Below the pieces are notes generated by a model that ran no database searches, had not been told where the DNA came from, and saw only the letters and a list, made by a program, of their open reading frames with translations. From Cupriavidus sp. MP-37 (lineage in GTDB: Bacteria; Pseudomonadota; Gammaproteobacteria; Burkholderiales; Burkholderiaceae), in the NCBI RefSeq assembly GCF_020618415.1, contig NZ_CP085344.1, positions 2,255,001 to 2,319,000 of the forward strand: a stretch of 64,000 bases of DNA, written 5' to 3'. How positions within the stretch are numbered: position 1 is the first letter of the stretch; the number at the start of each line of letters is the position of its first letter. A program made the translations under genes and the position numbers. Shown one piece after another: positions 53,810 through 63,095 of this stretch.

Positions 53810-55177
53810 ATGCCATTGATGCTTCCCGACCTCGATACCCTCAACGCCCGCCTGCGCGACGGCACCACCAGCCGCGCGCAGATCGTCGAGCAGGCCGCGG
53901 CCCAGGCGGCCACGCCGGCGGCCGCGGCCGTGTTCCTGCACAGCACCTTCGAGGCCGCCGCGCAGGTGGCGCGCGCCGCCGATGCCGCCAGCCGGGCCGG
54001 CAAGGCGCTGCATCCGCTGGCGGGCCTGCCGGTCTCGGTCAAGGACCTGTATGACGTGGCCGGCGAGGTCACCCGCGCGGCCTCGCTGGTGCGCGCCGAC
54101 GCCGCGCCGGCCGCCGCCGACGCCCCGGTGGTGGCGCGGCTGCGCGCGGCCGGCGCAGCGCTGGTCGGGCGCACCAATATGACCGAATTCGCGTTCTCGG
54201 GCGTGGGCATCAACCCCCATTACGGCACGCCCGCCAATCCGGCCGGCGGCGACGGCGCCGCGCGCATCCCGGGCGGGTCGTCGTCCGGCGCCGCGGTATC
54301 GGTGGCGCTGGGGCTGGCGGTGGCCGCGCTGGGCAGCGACACCGGCGGTTCGATCCGCATCCCGGCCGCGCTGTGCGGCATCACCGGCTTCAAGCCGACC
54401 GCGCGGCGCGTGCCGCTGGCCGGCGCGTTCCCGCTGTCGTACACGCTCGACACCGCCTGCGCCATGGCGCGCACGGTCGGCGACTGCATTGCGGTGGACA
54501 GCGTGATTGCCGACAGCGCGGTGCTGCCGCGCGTGACCGACCCCGCCGCGACGCGGCTGGCGATCCCGCGCCAGCTGCTGCTGGACGATCTCGACCCCGT
54601 GGTGGCGCGCGCCTTCGACCGCGCGCTGGGCCGGCTGTCGGCCGCCGGCGTGCGGCTGGAGCATGTCGACCTGCCCGAACTCGGCGAACTGGCCGCGCTG
54701 AACGCGCAGGGCGGCTTCAGCGCGGCCGAGGCCTATGCCATCCACCGCCACCTGCTGGCGTCCCGCCGCGACCGCTACGATGCGCGCGTGGCATCGCGCA
54801 TCGACCGCGGCGCCGGCATCAGCGCCGCCGACTATATCGACCTGGGCCGCGCGCGGCTGGACTGGATCGCCCGCATGGAAGCGCGGCTGGCCGGCTTCGA
54901 CGCCGTGGTCTGCCCCACCGTGCCGCTGGTGGCGCCCGAAATCGAGCCGCTGCGCACCGATGACGCGCACTTCTTCCGCGTCAATGCCCTGCTGTTGCGC
55001 AATACCTCCGCCTTCAATTTCTTCGATGGCTGCTCGGTGTCGATGCCCTGCCACGCGCCGGACGAGCTGCCGGTGGGACTGATGCTGTCGCACGGACCGA
55101 TGCGCGACGCCGCGCTGCTCGGCACGGCGCTTGCATTGGAGCGCATCGTGCAACCCGGCGTGCAGCCCATGGTGTAG
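53810..55177 (+). CDS. amidase (amidase signature family)
   Basis: This 455-residue amidase keeps the Ser-cisSer-Lys triad: Lys78 in PVSVKDLYDVAG, cis-Ser in PGGSSSGAA (about 154-162) and nucleophile Ser181 in SDTGGSIRIPAALCGITGFKPT. Family members hydrolyse amides, ureas or glutamyl-amide substrates; the specificity is set by the C-terminal half and cannot be read here. TTG at 53756 is possible but the ATG at 53810 fits better. It lies before the TRAP genes, which suggests the amide or its acid is imported. It is 148 bases downstream of the kinase gene. Confidence 0.92.
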   Translation: MPLMLPDLDTLNARLRDGTTSRAQIVEQAAAQAATPAAAAVFLHSTFEAAAQVARAADAASRAGKALHPLAGLPVSVKDLYDVAGEVTRAASLVRADAAPAAADAPVVARLRAAGAALVGRTNMTEFAFSGVGINPHYGTPANPAGGDGAARIPGGSSSGAAVSVALGLAVAALGSDTGGSIRIPAALCGITGFKPTARRVPLAGAFPLSYTLDTACAMARTVGDCIAVDSVIADSAVLPRVTDPAATRLAIPRQLLLDDLDPVVARAFDRALGRLSAAGVRLEHVDLPELGELAALNAQGGFSAAEAYAIHRHLLASRRDRYDARVASRIDRGAGISAADYIDLGRARLDWIARMEARLAGFDAVVCPTVPLVAPEIEPLRTDDAHFFRVNALLLRNTSAFNFFDGCSVSMPCHAPDELPVGLMLSHGPMRDAALLGTALALERIVQPGVQPMV

Positions 55178-55318
55178 TCCTCAGCGCGCGACGACCGAGC
55201 CCGCCGCGCCGTTGATCTTGCGCCATGCGCGCCCGGCAGCCGGGCCTGCGCGTGGCACCAGGTAGTACGCAACCCGCTGTACAACCGCGCCCCCGCGCGC
55301 ACACCAGGAGAGATCGAG

Positions 55319-56284
55319 ATGCGAGTCCAGGCAATGATCGCGGCCACGCTGATGCTGGCCGCCGTGGCGGCACAGGCGGACACCAAGTGGGACCTGCCCA
55401 CCGGCTACCCCGTCGCCAACCTGCACACCGAGAACCTGCAGCAGATGGCCAGCGACGTCGACAAGGCCACCGGCGGCAAGCTCAAGATCGTGCTGCATCC
55501 CAACGGGTCGCTGCTCAAGGCCAACGAGATCAAGCGCGGCGTGCAGACCGGCCAGGTGCAGATGGGCGAGATCCTGATGTCGCTGCTGGCCAACGAGAAC
55601 CCGGTGTTCGGCGTCGACGCGGTGCCGTTCCTGGCCACCAGCTATGCCGATGCCTACAAGCTGTGGCAGGCGTCGCGCCCGGTCACCGAAAAGGTGCTGG
55701 ACAAGCAGGGGCTCAAGCTGCTGTATGCGGTGGCCTGGCCGCCGCAGGGCATCTACGCCAACAAGCCGATCAATTCCGCCGCCGACATGAAGGGCCTGAA
55801 GTGGCGCGCCTACAATCCCGCCACCTCGCGCATCGCCGAACTGGTCGGTGCCCAGCCCGTGACCATCCAGGCCGCCGACCTGGCGCAGGCGCTGGCCACC
55901 GGCACTGTCAACTCCTTCATGTCGTCGGGCGCAACCGGCGTCGACACCAAGGTGTGGGAGAGCGTGAAGTATTTCTACGCCGTCGATGCCTGGCTGCCCA
56001 AGAACATGCTGGTGGTCAGCAAGAAGGCCTTCGCGGCGCTGGACAAGCCCACCCAGGACGCGCTGCTCAAGGCCGTCGCCGACGCCGAGAAGCGCGGCTG
56101 GCAGGTATCCGAGCAGAAGACCAGGGAATACCTGGCGACGCTGGCCAAGAACGGCATGACGGTGCAGCCGCCCTCGCCGCAGCTCAAGGCGGACATGCAG
56201 AAGCTGGGCCAGACCATGGTGGACGACTGGGCCAAGAGCGCGGGCCCTGACGGCAAGGCCATCCTCGACGCCTACCGCAAGTAA
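55319..56284 (+). CDS. dctP: TRAP-type periplasmic solute-binding protein
   Basis: The 321-residue DctP-family protein has a signal peptide cleaved near AQA (residue 20) and the TRAP binding fold: ANLHTENLQQMASDVDKATGGKLKIVLHPNGSLLKANEIKRGVQTGQVQMGEILMSLLANE, and later GLKWRAYNPATSRIAELVGAQPVTIQAADLAQALATGTVNSFMSS. The Arg in LKWRAYNP is the usual carboxylate-binding region, so the substrate is probably an organic or amino acid. dctQ and dctM follow. GGAGAG lies before the start. Confidence 0.94.
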   Translation: MRVQAMIAATLMLAAVAAQADTKWDLPTGYPVANLHTENLQQMASDVDKATGGKLKIVLHPNGSLLKANEIKRGVQTGQVQMGEILMSLLANENPVFGVDAVPFLATSYADAYKLWQASRPVTEKVLDKQGLKLLYAVAWPPQGIYANKPINSAADMKGLKWRAYNPATSRIAELVGAQPVTIQAADLAQALATGTVNSFMSSGATGVDTKVWESVKYFYAVDAWLPKNMLVVSKKAFAALDKPTQDALLKAVADAEKRGWQVSEQKTREYLATLAKNGMTVQPPSPQLKADMQKLGQTMVDDWAKSAGPDGKAILDAYRK

Positions 56285-56379
56285 GCCCGCGGCACCGCAT
56301 CCACCGACCTCGAGCGCCCTGCAGCGCGGCCGCGCCGGCCGCCATGCGGGGAGGCCATCCTTCCCTTGCGCCGGCCATC

Positions 56380-56931
56380 ATGCCAACTGCCCCCTCCTCC
56401 AAGCGCTGGCTCGACCGCCTGCTGGACCTGTTCGCCGCGCTCGGCGCGCTGTGCATCCTCGCCGTCTGCGCGATCATGATCCTGATGTCGCTATCGCGTG
56501 AAACCTCGGTGATCTTCAAGGGCGGCGACGACATCGTGGCCTGGCTGTGCGCCGCCTCTGCCTTCCTGGTGCTCGGCCAGACCTTCCAGCATGGCGGCAT
56601 CGTGCGCGTGGAGATGCTGCTGGGCGCGGTCGGGCCGCGCCGGCGCTGGCTGCTGGAGCTGGTCTCGCTGAGCGTGTGCCTGCTGTTCGCCGCCTATGCG
56701 GCCTGGGCGCTGGGCACCTTTGCGTGGCAGAGCTGGGAGATCGGCGATGTCTCGCAGGGCCAGATCGTGATTCCGTTGTGGATACCGCAAAGCTTCGCGG
56801 TGCTGGGCTGCACCGGTTTCCTGCTGGCGGTGGCGGATGAATGGCTGCGCGTGGTGCGGCGGCAGAAGCCGCGCTACCAGCTGGCCCAGGAAGCCAAGCT
56901 CGCCGCCGGCGATTTCGGGGAGACGGTCTGA
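56380..56931 (+). CDS. dctQ: TRAP transporter small permease subunit
   Basis: The 183-residue protein has four membrane helices and the DctQ pattern: SKRWLDRLLDLFAALGALCILAVCAIMILMSLSRE, WLCAASAFLVLGQTFQHGGIVRVEML, and IVIPLWIPQSFAVLGCTGFLL. It bridges the binding protein to the large permease. The start at 56380 has no strong ribosome site; an ATG at 56344 would add 12 residues. Its stop overlaps the dctM start (TGATG). Confidence 0.9.
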   Translation: MPTAPSSKRWLDRLLDLFAALGALCILAVCAIMILMSLSRETSVIFKGGDDIVAWLCAASAFLVLGQTFQHGGIVRVEMLLGAVGPRRRWLLELVSLSVCLLFAAYAAWALGTFAWQSWEIGDVSQGQIVIPLWIPQSFAVLGCTGFLLAVADEWLRVVRRQKPRYQLAQEAKLAAGDFGETV

Positions 56932-58241
56932 TGAGCACGGTCGTGGTTGCCCTGATCCTGCTGCTGGTGTTGATCGTCTTCCTCGCGCTGGGCGCGTGGA
57001 TTCCCGTGGCCATCGCGGTCACGTCGTGGGTCGGGCTGGTGGTGTTCTCGGACCGCGAGGCGCTGGTCAGCCTGGCCAATGCGTGGTGGTCGTCGAGCGC
57101 CTCGTACACGCTGGCATCGCTGCCGCTGTTCGTGTGGATGGGCGAGATCCTGTTCCGCACCAGGCTGTCGGAGCAGATGTTCAGCGGGCTGTCGCCCTGG
57201 CTGAGCTGGCTGCCCGGGCGGCTGATGCACGTCAATATCCTGGGCTGCGGCATCTTCGGCTCGGTGTCGGGCTCGTCGGCGGCCACCTGCGCCACCATCG
57301 CCAAATCGGCGCTGCCGGAACTGACCCGGCGCGGCTACGACGAACGCGTCACGCTGGGTTCGCTGTCGTGCGCCGGCACGCTCGGCATCCTGATCCCGCC
57401 GTCGATCACGATGGTGGTGTACGCGGTCTCGGCGGACGTGTCGATCATCCGCGTTTTCCTGGCCGGCTTCATCCCGGGGCTGCTGCTGATGCTGCTATTC
57501 TCGGGCTACATCGTGGTGTGGGCGCTGGCCAACCCGGACAAGACCCCGGCGTCGGAGCATTTCGGCTGGCGCGCCCGGCTGGCGTCGATCCGGCAGCTGT
57601 TGCCGTGCATCGTGCTGATCGCCTTCATCACCTGGATCATGGTGACCGGCTACGCCACCGCCACCGAAGCCGCCGCCTATGGCGTGGTGGCGTCGCTGGC
57701 GCTGGCCTGGGCCGGCGGCTCGCTCACGCGCGCGGCATTCTGGGACAGCCTGATGTCGGCCACGCGGCTGACCGCGATGATCATGTTCGTGCTGGGCGCC
57801 ACCTCGTTCCTGTCGGTGACCATGAGCTTTACCGGCATCCCGCGCGCGCTGGCCGAATGGGTGGCGGCGCTGCAGCTGTCGCCGTGGGCGCTGATCGCGG
57901 TGCTGACGGTGATCTACATCGTGCTGGGCACGGCGCTGGACGGCATCTCGATGATTGCGCTCACCACCGCCACGGTGCTGCCGATGGTGCAGGCGGCCGG
58001 CTTCGACCTGGTCTGGTTCGGCATCTTCATCGTGCTGCTCGTGGAGATTGCCGAAGTGACGCCGCCGGTGGGCTTCAACCTGTTCGTGCTGCAGAGCATG
58101 ACCGGCAAGGACAGCAACTACATCGCGCGGGTCTCGCTGCCCTTCTTCATGATGATGGTGGTGGCGATCGCCATCGTCACGATCTGGCCGGCCGTGGTGA
58201 CCTGGCTGCCGGACCTGGTCATGCAGCAGGAAGTCAAATAG
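56931..58241 (+). CDS. dctM: TRAP transporter large permease subunit
   Basis: The 436-residue DctM protein has about 12 membrane helices and the family blocks GIFGSVSGSSAATCATIAKSALPELTRRGYDERVTLGSLSCAGTLGILIPPSI and AEVTPPVGFNLFVLQSMTGKD. It carries the sodium-coupled substrate translocation path. It overlaps dctQ by one base, and the FAD oxidase gene follows after 45 bases. Confidence 0.94.
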   Translation: MSTVVVALILLLVLIVFLALGAWIPVAIAVTSWVGLVVFSDREALVSLANAWWSSSASYTLASLPLFVWMGEILFRTRLSEQMFSGLSPWLSWLPGRLMHVNILGCGIFGSVSGSSAATCATIAKSALPELTRRGYDERVTLGSLSCAGTLGILIPPSITMVVYAVSADVSIIRVFLAGFIPGLLLMLLFSGYIVVWALANPDKTPASEHFGWRARLASIRQLLPCIVLIAFITWIMVTGYATATEAAAYGVVASLALAWAGGSLTRAAFWDSLMSATRLTAMIMFVLGATSFLSVTMSFTGIPRALAEWVAALQLSPWALIAVLTVIYIVLGTALDGISMIALTTATVLPMVQAAGFDLVWFGIFIVLLVEIAEVTPPVGFNLFVLQSMTGKDSNYIARVSLPFFMMMVVAIAIVTIWPAVVTWLPDLVMQQEVK

Positions 58242-58286
58242 CATGGGCGGATACCGCAACGGATTCGCACGGAGGCTGCCACACCG

Positions 58287-59603
58287 ATGCATGTGATCGT
58301 CATCGGCGCCGGCGCGATCGGCGTCAGCTCCGCCTGGTACCTGCGGCAGGCCGGTTTCGACGTGACCGTGCTCGAGCGCCGCGGCGCGCCGGCGCAGGAA
58401 GCCAGCTTCGGCAATGCCGGCGTGATCGCGCCCGGCTACGTCACGCCATGGGCCGCGCCCGGCATGCCCGCCAAGATCCTGCGCACGCTCTTCGCGCGCG
58501 AGGCGCCGGTGCTGTTCCGGCCCGCCGCCGACCCGGCCATGTGGCGCTGGATCGCGCGCTGGCTGCGCGAATGCCGGCTGGAGCGCTACCGCGCCAACAA
58601 GCTGCGCATGCAGCGGCTGGCGTTCTACAGCCGCGCGTGCCTGCACCGGCTGCGCAGCGAGCTGGAGATCGACTACGAGCAAGCGCAGGGCTACCTGCAG
58701 CTGTTCCGCACCGCGCGCGACCTGGACCTGGCCGGGCCCGCCATCGCCCTGCTGCGCGAGAACAACGTGCCGCACCAGCTGGTCAGCGCGCAGGAATGCC
58801 GGCGGATCGAACCGGGCCTGGCCGCCGGCACGCCGCTGGCCGGCGGGCTGCATCTGCCCGAAGACGAATCCGGCAACTGCCCGATGTTCGTGCGCGCGCT
58901 GCACCGGCATGCCGAGGCCGCGGGCGTGTCGTTCCGCTTCGAGACCCGGGTCGCGCAGATCCGGCCGGGCCAGGCCGGCAAGCTCGACCTCGCGCTGGCA
59001 CCCACCGGCGGCGGCGATGCCGCCCCGGTACTGAGCGCCGACCGCGTGCTGGTCGCCGCCGGCGCCGACAGCGCCGCGCTGCTGCGCCCGCTGGGCCTGC
59101 GCGTGCCGCTGTATCCGGTCAAGGGCTATTCGGTGACGGTGATGATCCGCGACGAGCTGCAGGCCCCGCTCGGTGCGCTGATGGATGAGTCCTACAAGGT
59201 TGCGATGACGCGCATGGGCAACCGGCTGCGCGTGGCCGGCACGGCCGAGCTGGGCTCGCGCCGGCTCGACCTGCGCCCCGCCGCGCTCAACACGCTGATC
59301 AAGGTCGCGCGCGACTGGTTCCCGGTGGCCGGCAACTACCAGGAAGCGACGCAATGGGCCGGCGCCCGGCCGATGCTGCCCGATGGCCCGCCGCTGATCG
59401 GCCCGACCGCGGTGCCCGGGCTGTTCCTGAACCTCGGCCATGGCTCGACGGGCTGGGCGATGAGCTGCGGATCAGGCAAGATTGCGGCTGACCAGATCGC
59501 CGCCAGCGCGGGCGCTCGCGCCGACCGCTCCGGCCGCGACGGCCCCGACATCGACATGGAAGGCCTGCTGCCGGACCGCTACGGACTGGGGCCGGCCAGA
59601 TAA
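58287..59603 (+). CDS. D-amino-acid dehydrogenase-like FAD oxidase
   Basis: The 438-residue DAO-fold flavoprotein has GAGAIGVSSAWYLRQAG (7-23), EASFGNAGVIAPGYVTPWAAPGMP, which is a DadA hallmark, and ARPMLPDGPPLIGPT plus NLGHGSTGWAMSCGSGK near the C terminus. DadA deaminates D-amino acids to 2-oxo acids, passing electrons to the respiratory chain. Its place next to the amidase and TRAP importer suggests that it consumes the imported amino acid or amide product. The substrate is unproven. Confidence 0.9.
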   Translation: MHVIVIGAGAIGVSSAWYLRQAGFDVTVLERRGAPAQEASFGNAGVIAPGYVTPWAAPGMPAKILRTLFAREAPVLFRPAADPAMWRWIARWLRECRLERYRANKLRMQRLAFYSRACLHRLRSELEIDYEQAQGYLQLFRTARDLDLAGPAIALLRENNVPHQLVSAQECRRIEPGLAAGTPLAGGLHLPEDESGNCPMFVRALHRHAEAAGVSFRFETRVAQIRPGQAGKLDLALAPTGGGDAAPVLSADRVLVAAGADSAALLRPLGLRVPLYPVKGYSVTVMIRDELQAPLGALMDESYKVAMTRMGNRLRVAGTAELGSRRLDLRPAALNTLIKVARDWFPVAGNYQEATQWAGARPMLPDGPPLIGPTAVPGLFLNLGHGSTGWAMSCGSGKIAADQIAASAGARADRSGRDGPDIDMEGLLPDRYGLGPAR

Positions 59604-59609
59604 GCCGAC

Positions 59610-61199
59610 ATGAGCTCCTCTGCCTCCGCCGTCATCACGCCCTCTGGCCAGGGTGAAGGCTGGCATGCCCTGGATGCCGCCGCACCCGGCCCGGTGCCGC
59701 TCTACGACGTGGCCGCCATCCGCCGCCTCGAACACGCCGCGCTGGCGCAACTGCCGGCGTTCACGCTGATGTCGCGCGCCGGCACGGTGGCGGCACGCTG
59801 GCTCGCCTGCCACGCACCCGAGGGCCCGCTGCTGTTGCTCGCGGGTCCCGGCAATAACGGCGGCGATGCGCTGGTCGCCGCCACGCAGCTGCACCGCGCC
59901 GGCCGCGCGGTGCAGGTATGGCTGATTGCGGATCCGCAGCGCCTGCCTGACGATGCCGCCCGCGCATGGCAGCAGGCGCAGGCCGCGGGCGTGCCGTCGC
60001 GCGTGATGGCGGAGGTGGATACCGCGCAGGACCTGCGCTGGCCCGCCGGCACCGCCGCGATCGTCGACGGCCTGCTCGGCATCGGCCTGAACCGCCCCGC
60101 CGACGGCCGCATGGCGTGGTGGATCGCACAACTCAATCGCGGCGCGCTGCCGGTGTTTGCGCTGGACATTGCCAGCGGCCTGTCGGCCGACACCGGCGCG
60201 GGCGCGCCGGCCGTGCGTGCGCAGCGCACGCTGACCTTCATTGCCGCCAAGCCCGGCCTGCTGACGCTGGACGGGCGCGACTGCGCCGGCGCGGTCGACA
60301 TCGCGCCGATCGGCCTGGACTATCCCCCGCGCGAAGCGCCGCAGGGCCTGGTGAACGGCCCCGCGCTGTTCGGTGCCGCGCTGCCGCGCCGTCGCCACGC
60401 CAGCCACAAGGGCACGCATGGCGCGCTGGCGGTCATCGGCGGCAACCTCGGCATGACCGGCGCTCCGCTGCTCGGCGCCCGCGCCGCGCAATGGCTGGGC
60501 GCGGGCAAGGTGCATATCGGCTTCCTGGCGCAGCCGGCACCGCTGTTCGATCCGCTGCATCCGGAACTGATGCTGCATGCGGTCGACGCGCTCGCGCTCG
60601 GCTCGATGTCGGCGCTGGTGATCGGCCCGGGCATGGGCACCGATGCCAACGCGCGCCAGCAGTTGGCGCGGCTGCTGCAGGCCGCGCCGCTGCCGCTGGT
60701 GCTGGATGCCGATGCCCTGAACCTGCTCGCCGCCGAGCCGGCGCTCGCCGGCGCGCTGGCCACGCGCGACGCGGCCACCGTGATCACGCCGCATCCGCTC
60801 GAAGCCGCGCGGCTGATGGGCGTGCCGGTGGCCGAGGTCCAGCGCGACCGGCCCGCCGCCGCCGCGGCGCTGGCCGCGCAATGGCGGGCCGTGGTCGTGC
60901 TGAAGGGCTCGGGCAGCGTGATCGCCGCGCCCGACGGCAGCCCGTGGACGCTGAACCCGACCGGCAACGCGGCACTGGCCAGCGCCGGCACCGGCGACGT
61001 GCTGGCCGGCATGCTGGGCGCGCTGCTGGCGCAGGGCATGGCGCCGCTGGCCGCGGCGCAGGCGGCGGTGTGGATCCACGGCCGTGCCGCCGATGTGCTG
61101 GTCGAACAGGGCACGGGCCCGGCAGGCGTCACGGCAAGCGAACTGCATGCGCCGGCGCGCGCCATATTCAACCAGTTGCTGGGTGCGGCGCGCGCGTGA
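59610..61199 (+). CDS. nnr: bifunctional NAD(P)H-hydrate epimerase / ADP-dependent dehydratase
   Basis: The 529-residue protein joins a YjeF N-terminal epimerase domain (about 25-240; LLAGPGNNGGDALVAATQLHRAG) and a C-terminal carbohydrate-kinase-like dehydratase (about 260-520; HKGTHGALAVIGGNLGMTGAPLLGARA and LNPTGNAALASAGTGDVLAGMLGALLAQG). It repairs damaged NADHX and NADPHX. Fused NnrE/NnrD is the usual bacterial form. It follows the oxidase by 6 bases, so it may be co-transcribed with it. Confidence 0.95.
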   Translation: MSSSASAVITPSGQGEGWHALDAAAPGPVPLYDVAAIRRLEHAALAQLPAFTLMSRAGTVAARWLACHAPEGPLLLLAGPGNNGGDALVAATQLHRAGRAVQVWLIADPQRLPDDAARAWQQAQAAGVPSRVMAEVDTAQDLRWPAGTAAIVDGLLGIGLNRPADGRMAWWIAQLNRGALPVFALDIASGLSADTGAGAPAVRAQRTLTFIAAKPGLLTLDGRDCAGAVDIAPIGLDYPPREAPQGLVNGPALFGAALPRRRHASHKGTHGALAVIGGNLGMTGAPLLGARAAQWLGAGKVHIGFLAQPAPLFDPLHPELMLHAVDALALGSMSALVIGPGMGTDANARQQLARLLQAAPLPLVLDADALNLLAAEPALAGALATRDAATVITPHPLEAARLMGVPVAEVQRDRPAAAAALAAQWRAVVVLKGSGSVIAAPDGSPWTLNPTGNAALASAGTGDVLAGMLGALLAQGMAPLAAAQAAVWIHGRAADVLVEQGTGPAGVTASELHAPARAIFNQLLGAARA

Positions 61200-61243
61200 G
61201 GCGCAGGTGAGGCGCACGTGGCAAGCGCGTTCCGGCACATGCC

Positions 61244-61264
61244 GGCGGCGGTGGCGACGCCGCC
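61244..61264 (+). terminator. GC hairpin after nnr
   Basis: GGCGGCG (61244-61250) pairs with CGCCGCC (61258-61264) around a 7-base loop, 44 bases after the nnr stop. No U-run follows. Just upstream, the decamer GTGAGGCGCA is repeated in tandem (61197-61206 and 61208-61217). Confidence 0.35.
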
Positions 61265-61364
61265 GTCAGACAACGACCGATACTCGCGCGGCGCCGCGGC
61301 TGCTATGTTGCAAGTGGTAACGATATGACGCCGCCGCACGGGTCGAGGCCGCGATGGCTGGCGA

Positions 61365-61370
61365 TATACT
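61365..61370 (+). promoter_or_regulatory. candidate pgi -10 element
   Basis: TATACT lies at 61365-61370, 79 bases before the pgi ATG, in an otherwise GC-rich gap. No convincing -35 is seen 16-18 bases upstream. Confidence 0.3.
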
Positions 61371-61448
61371 TACCGCTCCGTCTTGCAAGCCGGCAACGCC
61401 ACGCGGCTCGCGCCCCGCAACCCCGCTAGTCCTGCACGCTAGTCCTGC

Positions 61449-63092
61449 ATGCCCACTGACCTTCACGCCTGGAATGCCCTGCTGCGGCACCATGACACCC
61501 TTCGCGACGCCCAGATGCGCGACTGGTTCGATCGCGAAGGCGCACAGCGCGTCGCGCAATGCTCGCTGGAGGCCGCCGGCCTCTATCTCGATTACTCGAA
61601 GAACCGCATCACGGCGCAAACCATGGGCCTGCTGATGCAGCTGGCGGCCGAGGCCGGCGTTACCCGCCGCCGCGACGCGATGTTCGCGGGCGAGCATATC
61701 AACACCACCGAAGACCGCGCAGCGCTGCATGTGGCGCTGCGCGCCACCGCCGGCGCGGGCTACAAGGTCGACGGCGAAGCGGTGGTGCCGGCCATCCAGC
61801 AGGTGCTGGCACGCATGCGCGACTTCTCCGGCCGCGTGCGCAGCGGCGCGTGGAAGGGCGCCACCGGCGAGCGCATCACCGATGTCATCAACATCGGCAT
61901 CGGCGGCTCCGACCTGGGGCCGCGCATGGTGTGCCGGGCCCTGTCGCACCTGGCCGACGCCGACGGCCATACCGCACCGCGCATGCACTTCGTCTCCAAT
62001 GTCGACGGCACCGACCTGGCCGAGACCCTGGTGCGGCTGGACCCGCAGCGGACCCTGGTGATCGTCTGCTCCAAGACCTTCACCACGCTGGAAACCATGG
62101 CCAACGCGCGCAGCGCGCGTGCCTGGTTTGTCGCCAGCGGCGTGGCCGAACAGGACCTGGCCAAGCATTTCGTCGCGGTCTCGACCAACACCGAGGCCGT
62201 GCGCGAATTCGGCATCGACCCGGCCAATATGTTCGAGTTCTGGGACTGGATCGGCGGGCGCTTTTCGCTGTGGTCGTCGGTCGGCCTGTCGATCACGCTG
62301 GCGGTGGGCTTCGATGCCTTTGCCGACCTGCTGGCCGGTGGCCGCGCGATGGACGAACACTTCCGCACCGCGCCGCTGGAGCGCAACATGCCGGTGATCC
62401 TCGGCATGCTGGGGATCTGGTACCGCAACTTCTGGAACCTGCCCACCAGCTGCATGGCGCCCTATTCCACCTCGCTGGAGCTGTTTCCCGCCTTCCTGCA
62501 GCAGCTGGAGATGGAAAGCAACGGCAAGTCGGTGCAGCTCGACGGGCAGCGCATCCGCACGCATACCTCGCCGGTGGTGTGGGGCACGGCCGGCACCAAC
62601 GGCCAGCACGCCTACTTCCAGCAGATCCACCAGGGCTCGCAGGTGGTGCCGGTGGATTTCGTCGCGCCGCTGGTGCCGCCGCGCCGCCTGCCGGGCCATC
62701 ACGCCAAGCTGCTGGCCAATTGCTTCGCGCAGGCCGAGGCGCTGATGCGCGGGCGCAGTGCCGACGAACTGCGCGCCAGCGGAATGAAAGACGAAGTGCG
62801 CATCGCGCATATGGCGTTCGACGGCAACCGCCCCAGCAACACGCTGCTGATGGAGAGCCTGACACCCAATGTGCTGGGCGCGCTGATTGCGCTGTACGAG
62901 CACCGCACCTTCGTGCAGGGCGTGGTGTGGCGGATCAACTCGTTCGACCAGTGGGGCGTCGAGCTGGGCAAGATCCTGGCGCGGCCGATCGAGGCCGAAC
63001 TGGCCGGCACCGCCACCGGCCAGCACGATGCCTCTACCGCCGCGCTGATCGCGCGCGCCCGCGCGGTGCTGAAGGCGGGCGCGGCGAGCTAG
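61449..63092 (+). CDS. pgi: glucose-6-phosphate isomerase
   Basis: The 547-residue protein is a standard PGI: INIGIGGSDLGPRMVC, VIVCSKTFTTLETMANARSAR (sugar-phosphate site), FEFWDWIGGRFSLWSSVGLSI, and the later QLEMESNGKSVQLDG and VWGTAGTNGQHAYFQQIHQG with the catalytic Glu and His regions. It interconverts glucose-6-phosphate and fructose-6-phosphate. An in-frame TAG three codons upstream fixes the start. No ribosome site precedes it; instead a 12-base direct repeat (GCTAGTCCTGCA at 61425 and 61438) abuts the ATG. It is convergent with ybbA, whose end is 3 bases away. Confidence 0.97.
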   Translation: MPTDLHAWNALLRHHDTLRDAQMRDWFDREGAQRVAQCSLEAAGLYLDYSKNRITAQTMGLLMQLAAEAGVTRRRDAMFAGEHINTTEDRAALHVALRATAGAGYKVDGEAVVPAIQQVLARMRDFSGRVRSGAWKGATGERITDVINIGIGGSDLGPRMVCRALSHLADADGHTAPRMHFVSNVDGTDLAETLVRLDPQRTLVIVCSKTFTTLETMANARSARAWFVASGVAEQDLAKHFVAVSTNTEAVREFGIDPANMFEFWDWIGGRFSLWSSVGLSITLAVGFDAFADLLAGGRAMDEHFRTAPLERNMPVILGMLGIWYRNFWNLPTSCMAPYSTSLELFPAFLQQLEMESNGKSVQLDGQRIRTHTSPVVWGTAGTNGQHAYFQQIHQGSQVVPVDFVAPLVPPRRLPGHHAKLLANCFAQAEALMRGRSADELRASGMKDEVRIAHMAFDGNRPSNTLLMESLTPNVLGALIALYEHRTFVQGVVWRINSFDQWGVELGKILARPIEAELAGTATGQHDASTAALIARARAVLKAGAAS

Positions 63093-63095
63093 CCG

